64,000 bases of DNA, taken from the NCBI GenBank assembly GCA_021234155.1, contig JAJEKV010000073.1, forward strand, positions 1,524,001-1,588,000, written 5' to 3'. Below are positions 44,600 to 54,512 of the stretch, one piece after another (the stretch's first letter is position 1; the number at the start of each line of letters is the position of its first letter). Under the pieces are notes generated by a model. The model did not search any database. It saw only the letters and a list, made by a program, of their open reading frames with translations, and was not told the origin of the DNA. Source of the DNA: Isoetes taiwanensis (Eukaryota; Streptophyta; Lycopodiopsida; Isoetales; Isoetaceae). The translations under genes were made by a program, and so were the position numbers.

Positions 44600-47538
44600 G
44601 TGACCTCTGTAAACCTTGCAGAGCTGTCCAGCTTGGCCCACTCCAAATTTAGGAAAGACAACCCCTATATTTGTTCACTGAGAAATTTCGGCACCAGAAA
44701 TTCGCAACCCTCCACAGAAATTGTTTCTCTGCCAACATCCCCCATCTAAGTTACATCAGCAATTATATCTTCGTTGCCCTTTTCAACACATCTATTCGGA
44801 TTCGCAAGACCCGGCAAAAAAAAAACTCTGCCTCGGCGCCGCTAACGACGCATGGCTTCATGGTACCCTCCCAGATAGGATCGAAAGCAGAAAGCAACAT
44901 GATTGTCTCTCTTCTGCCTCCCAGCCTCACTTCTTTCCGACGTGACATTTGACATGGCAGATACAGACTATTAACTCACAAATCGACATGCGCTTTGCAC
45001 TGCCACTTATGATGATGCTTGCCTTAACATACTCTTTATCGAAGGCAACTCGTGAAGAATTTTAGGGGCCCTAAAGCAAAAAAGTTTAGGGCACCACAGG
45101 GTAATTTATGTCTTTAATGTCACCTGATCTAGCAATTTTAGTGCACCACACAATATTTTATGTCTTTAAATATTCATGCTATTGAGAATTGCTCTAACCT
45201 GCTCATTGGATTGCATATGTTCATCTAAACTAATGCAAGTGCATTTTGAACCATAGAGAAGGCTCAAAACCCAGTGGGAAGCGGCTACCAAGATTAGTTG
45301 TTGGAATTCTCAAGGGAAAAACCGAGTTCAACACCTCTCATCTATCCTACGAGCATGCGAACACGAGGCAATAATGCGACTCCAATGATGTGTATTCTCA
45401 AATTGATTGTTACACATTTGTTGCTAAACAAAATTCCAGCCAAAGCAGAGGATAGGAGGTTTGGGAACAACTTAGGAGGTAAAGAGAAATGTTCACAGTT
45501 GCCTTGGCTGCTACGATAAATTTCTTATATCTCTAAAGGATAATATCTCTATTTTTTGGAGAAGCTGCATCCTTTTAGTTATTGAACTTTTTCATACGCT
45601 TCTGATGTTGGAGTATTCAATCATCATGATTATTATCAATGGCTAGGATTTCAAGGTATTTCTTCTCAATGCTAAAGACCACCCTTGTTGGGACCTCTTT
45701 TCACATCTAGTAGAACATGCAAATATGCCAGAAGACAAAACCACAACCATCAACTATTCACATAGGCTCAATATATGGCACAAGATGGCAAAACCAAGAG
45801 CATTGTAATTTCCATTCTAATGCTTGTTCATTCCATGACACAAAACATCTCAAACTTCTTTTCTAAGAGAATATGAAGGGAATATAAATGATGATAAAAA
45901 TTATATCATCCACAGTCAGACATCACTGCTTTAGAAGATAACAAACTAAATGCTACAAATAAGTGCAGAAGTGCAAAATCTAGAAGTGCTTACAACCATG
46001 TAAAGGATTTGCAATAAGATACTGCATTATACAATGCAAAATATTGTTTTCAATTTTAGAAGTTCAAATTTGCATAGAGTTTTTGTTGGAATCTAAACAG
46101 GATTAGTCAAAATATAATCTACAAATCTTCGAATATGCTAAAAATATACTAAAAGATGCAAGAAAACCACCTCTTAATATTGTCCCTAAGATTGAAGATG
46201 GTTCCTCATAATCTCGCATCAATTTATACAAAACAAGTATAGCTACGACTATGCCAACCAAAACCAAAAAATATTTCCATGATAAGTGATGGGTGTTGAG
46301 GTGTATAAGATCTATGCCTAAAACCTTACAAGTATTCCACAATCTAAGCCTAAAACCATATGCAAACAATGAAAATGCTTGATTTTATTTTTGTACCAAT
46401 TAAAGGGATTTGTCAATTACATAAATAATAAAATCTACTCAACTTGGGCTGTTGGAGAAACTTTTAGAGCTACCTGAGAATCTAGTTTTCAACCAAAAAT
46501 TTGCACTTGAAAACCTTCTAGAAATTTTCCTTATGGTGCATTAAAACTCAATTATTTTGCAATTGGAAAAGTCCTCTCGCGCGCCTACCTGAGGTGCCAG
46601 TAATTCATGTGTATATGTATATTTATACAGCTGCCAGCAGGCTTGTTGCTGCGATGGTTTTTCCCTCGTAAGAGGGTTTTTTAATCCGGGTAGCAACGGG
46701 CTTGCTGCACCCATGTAATTTGGGTCTCATAGGCCAATTAGCCTCTGCAGACGATAAAAGAACATTCTTTCCTTCCTTCCTAATTCTCCCAAGTCTGCTC
46801 AAAAAGCTAAAAAAAAGAAACCGTATAATAATCATAGTCATTGAACAAAGCTGCACGCCAACAAACTCGCGCCTCATTATGCAATGGGTAATGCAGCCCT
46901 TTCATTTTAATTTGACACTAACGCCATTGTAGTGACATACACACCACGTATTGACGACAATATATACCAGTGCACTTCATCATCCACGGTAACAATAGTA
47001 GGCCTCGAGCAGACATTTAAAAAGCATATGATCTCTCTGGCCCTAAATTCAGTATATTCGTCACGCTATAAGAGATCTTGTACACGCTTTTCCTGATAAC
47101 TGAACCCCGAAAACAAAATATGCTGAACCGACGGATATGCTGGAGAAAGCATTTCGCCGGCTCAAAAAAGCATTTCGCCGGCTCACTTTTACTTATATTC
47201 ACTTTACGCATTGTTCTTGTTGTCATTTAATCAAGAAGCCTAATTCATGCAATGCAAGGGCTCTGAAATGGTAAGGCAGAGAGCAAAGTCTGAGACAAAA
47301 AATATAGATTGGTTATTTGAATGACGATCCACATTTGCATGCAATGCCAACATTGTCAGCAAATAGAATTCAGATCTGACGACGAAAACAACGAAGACAA
47401 TCCACATGAACCCACATTGTTGTCATAAGCAAACAAAATACTCAACATGCAATATATAATATATTATGTAACCAAAGGCAGAGAAAATCCGACATCACAA
47501 TACACTCGAATGGAAATAAACAAAAACAGATGGAAATC
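44600..47538. other. intergenic sequence between the oleosins, no gene seen
   Basis: AT-rich. Minus-strand frames at 46103-46369 (hydrophobic, 88 codons) and 46623-46877 (84 codons) have no recognisable motif, no partner exon and no homologue beside the second oleosin, and are not called. Confidence 0.45.
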
Positions 47539-48045
47539 CTAAGCACCAGGAGCAGCTTCATGAGCTTTGGACTGGACAAAGCCAGTAACATTGGAACCAT
47601 ATTCTTTAGCCATTTCCTTCATGTGGGTAGCGGTACCAAGGAGTTGAGATTTAGCGGCGTCAACCTGGTCGGAGCCAAGGGGGTGACGACCTTTGGCGTA
47701 GTTATAGAGCCAGGAGAGGGCAGAGGCAGCGGCGACGAGGACGGCTTCGGTGGAGAGGAAGCCGCCGGTGACGAGGAGGGTGAGGAAACCGAGGGGGACG
47801 AGGATGGGGCTCAGCACCAGGAAGGTGGGGGCGGCCAGCATGAGGGTAACTGCCGCGGCGGCCAGCATGAGGCCCCCGATTGCCAGCACGGCCGCCAGCC
47901 CCGCCACAAACACCACCCCCCTCACCACCTGCCGCGACGCCGGCGCCTTTTCCTTCAGCTGCTGTGCCATCTGCTGCGCATGCTCCTTCGCCTTTGTTGC
48001 CCCCTCTTGCACTTGCCCCTTCGCCCTCTCTGCCGTTTCCGCCAT
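47539..48045 (-). CDS. oleosin (168 aa)
   Basis: A full-length oleosin, the lipid-droplet coat protein. It has a charged amphipathic N-terminal arm (1-40), a hydrophobic hairpin (41-112) with the proline knot PTFLVLSPILVP at residues 73-84, and a C-terminal amphipathic arm (113-168, including DAAKSQLLGTATHMKEMAKE) that should lie on the phospholipid surface. Length and layout are typical. Single exon; the start is the first ATG of the open frame and aligns with the neighbouring oleosin at 44089-44475. The 5' end is GC-rich compared with its surroundings, as is the neighbour. The promoter shows a TATAAAAG box about 100 bp upstream and a shared G-box/RY block, pointing to expression in desiccation-tolerant reproductive cells. 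Expression timing is inference. Confidence 0.95.
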   Translation of the reverse strand: MAETAERAKGQVQEGATKAKEHAQQMAQQLKEKAPASRQVVRGVVFVAGLAAVLAIGGLMLAAAAVTLMLAAPTFLVLSPILVPLGFLTLLVTGGFLSTEAVLVAAASALSWLYNYAKGRHPLGSDQVDAAKSQLLGTATHMKEMAKEYGSNVTGFVQSKAHEAAPGA

Positions 48046-48144
48046 CTCCCTCCCTGCACTTCTTACTTAGGCCTCCTTCACTAGTTGCTTGCCTGCACTT
48101 GAACCTTTGCACTCGAGCTTTGCATCCGCCCCATTCGGATGGCT

Positions 48145-48152
48145 CTTTTATA
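48145..48152 (-). promoter_or_regulatory. TATA box of the second oleosin
   Basis: The minus strand reads TATAAAAG, 100 bp before the ATG and 12 bp downstream of the G-box/RY block. The spacing suits a plant core promoter. Confidence 0.65.
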
Positions 48153-48163
48153 TGTCCCTCCTT

Positions 48164-48185
48164 CCCCTGCATGTATTTCCACGTG
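48164..48185 (-). promoter_or_regulatory. G-box plus RY module of the second oleosin promoter
   Basis: Identical over 22 bp to 44524-44545: CACGTG (48180-48185), six bases, CATGCA (48168-48173), then GGGG. Sequence further upstream is partly conserved too (CATATG near 48210 and ATATG near 44573). Confidence 0.8.
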
Positions 48186-48259
48186 TTTCTTCCACCCTTG
48201 TGCTCGCCCATATGTCCAGCCATTTTTAGCCCTCCCTTCCCCGGCTTTAATTTTTAAAT

Positions 48260-50340
48260 ACCCTGCTTTATCATTCCCTATTCTAAAAATGCTTCACAGC
48301 TGGTCTGTCCTCGTGATCCACTTGTCCCATGTGTTCATCCCCCATCTTGGGCTTATTAGATGTTCAATTCTCTTGGCGTTGCCTTCTCAAACAAAAAAAG
48401 TTTAGTTCAATTCAATTCTTAAATTAAGAGATGTATAACTCTAGCTTTTTACGAGGCCTTCAAAACAATATATGCAATAACTGGTTACAATGTCCCACAT
48501 TGCCGGGGACACTGGTACTAGGTGCATTAATTCAAGATTCTTAAATGTGTACATTGAGTTCAAAAATTTAGTAAACAAAATTTGCAAGGATTAAGACTAC
48601 TAAATGAATGTTGAAATTTTGAAACAAAGGTTTTCAAAGGAGGGGAAGGGAAGAAAATTAGGATGCTGTAATTACATCATGTAAGGATTTTGTTGCAAAA
48701 TAGGAATCAGGGCTCAACTCCCCAATGGTTTAAGACATAGTTTCATAAGGTCCCCCCTTTTTTTTTGCCAACTCTAATGGTATAATATGGGGCTAGGGTT
48801 TAAGCTATACATTTGGCATTTTCAAATTAGGGTTTCACACCCTTTTTTTTTTTAATTCTCGTTAGCATTCAAACCTTGCTTCTATTTTAGGGTCAAAACC
48901 CTGTATTCATTTTTGCAACGTCTTTATGCTAGGCCATGGTTTTTGCTTTCTACCAAGATGGTTTTTGCTCAGTCGCCATTTGGGTCAGTTGCTAGATGCA
49001 TTTCAAGATGTTTTGCTCTCTTTCCTGGCCAATTCTAATGGAAAGTACAAGCTTTGCTAAAAAGGCATTACAGTGACATTCTCGACCCGAGCACTAGATA
49101 AAATTTATTGATATTTTGCTCTTACTGTTTTCGATCAGTCTTCCAAATTCCAGTGTCGCACTATCTCTTATTTTGAGCGTAATGCATTGAAGAACTACTC
49201 TTTTGACAAAATGGATTGAAGAAAAATCATTATCTTCAAGAGCTCTAGCATGTCAAAACTTACTTAAGAAGCACACGTCTAGATACTACTTCAGGCACTT
49301 CGTGGTCCTCGTTGTTGTTGACCTATTGAATCATACTCTAAGATATAAGCCTTCTCAAACATACAATGCATCCTCATTGTCCTATTCTTCTGTTCTTTCA
49401 TTTGATGTTCATACCTATAGTACTATTGTACATTGCATGCTTGCACATGCTTCTCAGCACTTTTCCAACTAGTATATATATTACCTTTTATTATTATTAT
49501 ATTATTATTATTATTGATGATTGCATCTGTTTCTTAAATGTGAAAGTCGCATTTAATTAAAGTGGGTCAGATCCTGATGTTTGGGTCTCAGGCTAAAAAT
49601 GGAACTCATGCAAAAAAGTAAGTTGCCATTGAATCATTATTAGATTTTTTCTTGATAATGAATAACATTTACATACGACAATCCGAGAAAATTAAGGGGA
49701 ATGGTGGCGAAAGAGTAGGAAGGAAGGGGAGACGGGAGGAGGGAGGGAGGGAGGGGAAAGGCAAAGGAGCACGAAGAGGGCAAAAGGGCAAAGGGAAGGG
49801 GCCGAGCAAATAGGGAGGGGAGGGGAAGGCATAGTAACAGATTTAAACCATGGCAATTTGCCACGTTATATGTTGTCCATCAATTACTACAAAATATCAC
49901 CCATTTTAAATTGCTAGAAAAACTAACTAAAATAATTATGTTATACTACCATGGAGAAAAATAGGGTTAAAAAAATTATATTAGCATATTTAAACCAAAT
50001 ACATTTACCATATTGTGTAACCATGAAAATTAACTACTGTAAAGCATCATGATAATTATGTGCTTAAAATTACCATGTCAATATACTGCAGAATATAGAT
50101 GTGATCAAATACCAGTCTACGAAACTGGACATACTAAACAATAGTACATATCATATAGTTTAAGTTGTTACAAAGACCAATTAAGTTTTCCATGTTCCAG
50201 TACCATGGCACAAAACAATGTTAGCTTACCACCTTAGAAAAATATGTTGATGAACCATATTAGATAACTAGACATGGTTTGTAAACTTTTGAACCCACTA
50301 ACATGTACTGATTTATAGATTTAATTTTCACCAACAAACC
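48260..50340. other. no gene seen
   Basis: AT-rich. It contains an (ATT)n microsatellite at 49483-49514 and a GGGA-rich low-complexity tract at about 49710-49830 (minus-strand frame full of Leu and Pro, not a gene). Confidence 0.5.
49483..49514. repeat. (ATT)n microsatellite
   Basis: About ten TTA/ATT units with one interruption. Confidence 0.85.
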
Positions 50341-50344
50341 ATGG

Positions 50345-50748
50345 AAAAAAAATTATATTGGTTCAATTTTGGGGGCCTTGTGAAGCTTGACTATCGTCGC
50401 CTTGGTCCTTACCGGATCACGGCCCAGATCAGCAATGTGGCATTCCGGCTCGAGCTCCCTCCAGTTGTTCGGCTTCATCCAGTATTTCATGTTTCTCTAT
50501 TGGAGCCCTACACAGTCAATACTTTCCCAGATCGCGTTCCTCCACTGCCACCACCAGTATGATTGTATTACTTTGTCGATTGGGAAGGTTACTCACCAAG
50601 TGATAGAACCTGGCAGCCTGCCGAGAATCTGAGTAATGCTCCTGATAAAATTGCGGAGTTTCACCGACGTTACCCGGATAAGCCAAGTTTGAGTACTCTG
50701 GCCCCAGCTCCGAGAACTCGTCGCCGTCGTAGGAGGGGGATGGTGTGA
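50345..50748 (+). pseudogene. 3' end of a chromovirus (integrase C-terminus and chromodomain)
   Basis: The frame reads [12 protein letters not shown] (the GPY/F signature of the integrase C-terminus), then [21 protein letters not shown] stop follows at 50560-50562, and the next codons read LYYFVDWEGYSPSDRTWQPA and EFHRRYPDKPS, the second half of a chromodomain. The expected first strand of the chromodomain (usually about 25 residues between the PPP stretch and the YYFVDWEGY block) is missing, so a deletion removed it and left the stop. An Arg-rich end (RRRRRR) runs into the LTR. The FHRR-P-x-KP ending resembles Tcn1-type chromoviruses, which are known mainly from fungi, animals and non-seed plants. 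Upstream pol is absent. Confidence 0.85.
50731..50743 (+). other. polypurine tract of the chromovirus fragment
   Basis: AGGAGGGGGATGG directly precedes the TGTGATGACC LTR start. Confidence 0.7.
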
Positions 50749-51260
50749 TGACCATACGGGTATTCGCATCATACGAACATTATACTCGTATGTACAAAAG
50801 ATGGTCGTCACACAGATGCAAAAGGGTAGTTGGACAAGATAGGGTTTGAACTCGCAACCTTCCAGCTGCAAGTCATACACCCTTGCCAAGTGGGCTACCA
50901 ATATATGTTGAAGACATTCCCTCACGTCTTCCTCATATGTGGGACTATCTCCAAGAGGTTCTAGAATAGTCTAGTACCTAAATACATGCGCGACACTTGG
51001 CGCGATCTCATCCATTGGAGTGGCGCGATCCTAACCATTGGCTTAGATATATAAGGAGGCACCTCCTTCTCGTCGAACCATTCCGGTTCAACGCCAGTCT
51101 TGAGCCTTCTAAGCATCTGTCTCGTGTTCCTGCTTGCCTTCGGGTCATTGTATTCTTGATTCCTGTTCATATATCAGATTCTTTTGCCGATCTTGGCATA
51201 TTTCTTCCGTATTTCTTCCGTATTCCCCACGTATTTTCCTTGTTTTCACGTAGGTTCATG
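50744..51260 (+). repeat. 3' LTR of the chromovirus fragment (end uncertain)
   Basis: Begins TGTGATGACCATACGGG straight after the polypurine tract. GATATATAAGGAGG at about 51043-51056 is a likely TATA box. GTGATGACCAT (50745-50755) is mirrored by ATGGTCGTCAC (50801-50811), an LTR-start fold-back like that of the larger element at 29191. The 3' end is not fixed because no second LTR is in the window: TGTCATCAC at 51597 would be a formal complement to the start but gives an 860-bp LTR. Confidence 0.6.
50838..50901 (-). other. tRNA-like segment within the LTR
   Basis: On the minus strand TAGCCCACTTGG is close to the pol III A box (TRGCNNAGYNGG), with a possible GCCC/GGGT D stem, and GAGTTCAAACC about 32 nt later is like a B box. 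No 7-bp acceptor stem or clean anticodon arm is present, so it is not a functional tRNA gene. Confidence 0.35.
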
Positions 51261-51299
51261 ACAGTGAGTAGCCTAATGTGTGGCAATTAGTGTGAGAGG

Positions 51300-53684
51300 A
51301 GACATTGTTTATTTTTGTCTGGTGACCATGGATGGAAATACAGCTTGGTAAGCAAGATGCATACAAACCACAAGGAGGCAGATCCATTACCTTCATCGCT
51401 TGCTACTTTTTGTGGGAGCCAATAGGCTGCTGTTTTTTTGGAAAGGGGCACTCTGGAGTAAGGTTGCAGCTTCAAGTTTTGTATTATATTGAATATATTT
51501 GAAGAGGGTAATGGATGAACGTTGGTTCATGTCTCAGCATAAGCCAATTGATGAGAGGAAAAATAATTCAGGTTGTGAAAGTTGTTGAGCTTGGAATGTC
51601 ATCACGCCAGGCCATGTGCATATTCTCAATTTTGATTAAATAAAGGGGCTTTCTTCCAGTCAGTATTAATTATAGGTTTTTAAACCGATTTTGTTAATCT
51701 TTTTGTTCACGTCCAAAACCAGAAATGTTCTATATAGTTGTTATGTTGGTGCATGGACAAAAATAATCACATCGTGTTATAGAGCAATGTTTGAGAGTTG
51801 TGGAAAATTTTCTGGTGACTTCTATGGACTACAACTTGCAGTCTATGTTTTTTTTCATATAGCATGTATATCTTGATTCCAACTATATAGCAGTTGTTCG
51901 TTTATTCGTCTGCTGAAGAAACAATGCGTCTGGTAGCCAAAACTCAAAGAACCTGCTGGGAAGGCTTCAAAGAAGCAACCTACCACCGCATGAGCAAAGA
52001 TTTCAGGAGTAATTTTCACGAGAAATATTTGTGGCTGCACGACTATTAACCTCTCCACTATAAGAATCCCGATCCCGAACAATATCGATAATGAAAATTA
52101 CACAGCTAGCTCTCCCAATTTCAGTTATCTCAATGGCATTCTAGTATACAGTGCGCCTAACCTTGGTTTGTTAAATGGTGCATCTCATAAGATTCCACGA
52201 AGACATTCTGAGGGAGTTGTTGTTATACAATAAACTTACAACCTTTATATGCATTCTCCAAGGAAGATTGAGCCATATGCTCTGACCCAAGCTATGACAA
52301 CATAAATTGTACGGGTTTACAACTACTATATGCCCTTTTTGGTATTCAAAATAAATTGGGTAGGCATTTTCTTCCCTAGTTCTTTCCCGATTTCTTATGT
52401 TCCGACATGTTTAACGATGTCATAGATGAAGACCTATAGTTTAAAATATTATGAGTACTGTGAAGTGCTGATATTGCGTCTGGAAGACATCAAACACGTT
52501 CAAACTTTTCTATAACGCTCAAGTACTCAGTTACATACACAATTTGATCGAGGGGCACTTGTGGACGGGCTTGTAGATGAATGTAGGGGATCTACAAACT
52601 CATTGTAAGAATATGGTAGGCGTCTAGTTTAATTTAAATATTGAGTTGGCAGATATATTGGGGGGGTATGAAGTAGATATTTTGATTCCACGCGATTTCA
52701 TTTAAGCTACTTTACCCTCAGGAAACTGGAGGGCAACCCTCTGTGTGCAACACCTTGTAAACCTTGCATCCAACATGAATGGCAAACCAACTTCTATTCT
52801 AGAAGAAACTAACCTACATTTAGAGATGTCTCTACAGTTCGTGCTTTGGCACGGTGGTGTCCCATCCTCCGAGCATGGTAGGCCTTTTTTATATACAAAG
52901 AAACCGTATCTGTCCAAAGGACATGGCCTAGTTTGATGTTGACAAGGACGCTCTAGATTTTCGGGCCGTAAACCACTGCTAAGGCGAAATTCCTGGTAAT
53001 TATACTATTTGTTCTTTTCAGATAACCTAGGTTATACTGTGTCTAAGCGGCGCCGCCATAAGCCTGCCGACGAATGAACTTTTTTTTGTCTGTGCACAGA
53101 TCGGCTCTTGTTTCGCTCTGGCTAATAAACTCCGGTAGGGCGGCTGTGGCGTCTTCAACATTCGGCTATGGCGCCTTCAAGTTCTAAGTCGAGACTCCTG
53201 CCATATTTTTTTGCTGCAAAGTCGCTTCTGCTTAGAAGAATAAAAGATCAAGCGGATTTTCTTGCTCTGTTTTCCTTTGCTATATTTTCCTTTGCTCTGT
53301 TTCTTGCTATGTTTTCCTTTGCTCTGTTTCTTTGCCTCGCCATAGTGCTCTTCTTGTTTTGAAGGCAGAGTATGTTCGATTCCTCGAAACCAGAGTGCCT
53401 TCTAAGCACCAATCAGCCCATAGGTGTCTTTGGCATCCACCATGTCTCCTCTTTCCATACTTCTGCCGGATCTCCTCTTACATAGCTCTGCAAGAAGCGT
53501 TCAATGGCCCTGCAGAGTCATTCTAAAACTGCCAAGTATTCTTGCTTGCCTTGCAAATGGAAATCGGCCCTGGAAATCCGCCCTGGAAATGGCAAAACAG
53601 CTCTACATAACAGTGAGACATAGAACAGAGAAGGCTAGAAACAAACAGGGACGGAATTTCGCCATAGCAGTGGTTCACGTGCGT
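51300..53684. other. no gene seen
   Basis: No supportable frame. 53270-53335 is a short imperfect repeat of TTTTCCTTTGCTCTGTTTCT. Confidence 0.5.
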
Positions 53685-53818
53685 GAACCCATGGACACTC
53701 GGGGTTTCCGGCGGGAAACCGCCTGGCGGCGCCGCCACTTTCGGGGCTAACGCGTGGCGTGCCTCCAGAGTGGCGGCGCCACCCAGGTTTTCGCGGAAAC
53801 CCTCGTACCCATGGGTTC
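53685..53818. mobile_element. GC-rich fold-back element
   Basis: A 134-bp inverted repeat in otherwise AT-rich DNA. The left arm GAACCCATGG...GGGTTTCC...GGCGCCGCCACT pairs with the right arm AGTGGCGGCGCC...GGAAACCC...CCCATGGGTTC. The arms are about 55 bp, imperfect, with a spacer of about 28 bp. No target duplication was evident. Confidence 0.65.
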
Positions 53819-54512
53819 CCTAGCACAAAACCAAAAATGTCATCCAAACATTGGGTACTATGCTCTAAAAAGCTGCCGTAACTAATCTAAAGCATATATC
53901 CCGAATCGTAGAAAACCAACGCTTGAAACAGAGTATTTCAAAGAAAAAGTGTTTGCTAAGTTAAAATGTAAACTTAAATTGTTGTAAATTCAACTAACCG
54001 AAACGAAAAAAAAAAAATACGTTCTTCACACAAACAAGAAGAGGCACTTTGGAAAGCATGATTTTCAGGTAGTAGCACAGTAACGGCTTCAAAAAGGGTG
54101 CCATACGCTGACATGGGAGGACAATGATAAGTTTATTTTTTATGGATTGAAATGGCAGCTTGGTACGACGTGAAAAAGTGGCCATGTAGGATGCTGACGT
54201 TTTGATTGAGGCACCATCACCATCTCCCTCAAGCAGAGGATCCACCATAGCCGGACTTTGTTTGGCCCTTGTGCACCTTCTGCTCCTTTTAGATTCTCAT
54301 TTTCCGTCGAAATGGCTATCCAACATGAACTGGAACTTTAAGTTCCAAAAGGTCGACCCCAAAACAAGTTGGTTTTCGATTTTCAGGTCTGTTCATAATC
54401 CACCTTTCCTGTAGTATCTTGTTTTTTGGTTCTTTGTTCAATCTTTGGCATTCTTGCCTGCAGATATTCGACTATTTGTTTTGTGTAGCTGAAATGAAAT
54501 AGCAAACTTAAA
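53819..54512. other. 5' flank and possible 5'UTR of the kinesin gene
   Basis: No coding frame. A possible 5'UTR intron runs from TTTTCAG|GTCTGT (donor near 54387) to TTGCCTGCAG (acceptor near 54463), just before the kinesin ATG. The start of transcription is not determined. Confidence 0.35.

Noticed and set aside
46103-46369. Hydrophobic 88-codon minus-strand frame that could be a membrane protein
   Set aside because: AT-rich chance frame is equally likely; no motif, no partner exon, no conservation beside the paralogous oleosin.
49640-49864. Leu/Pro-rich minus-strand frame
   Set aside because: Derived from a GGGA-rich low-complexity tract.
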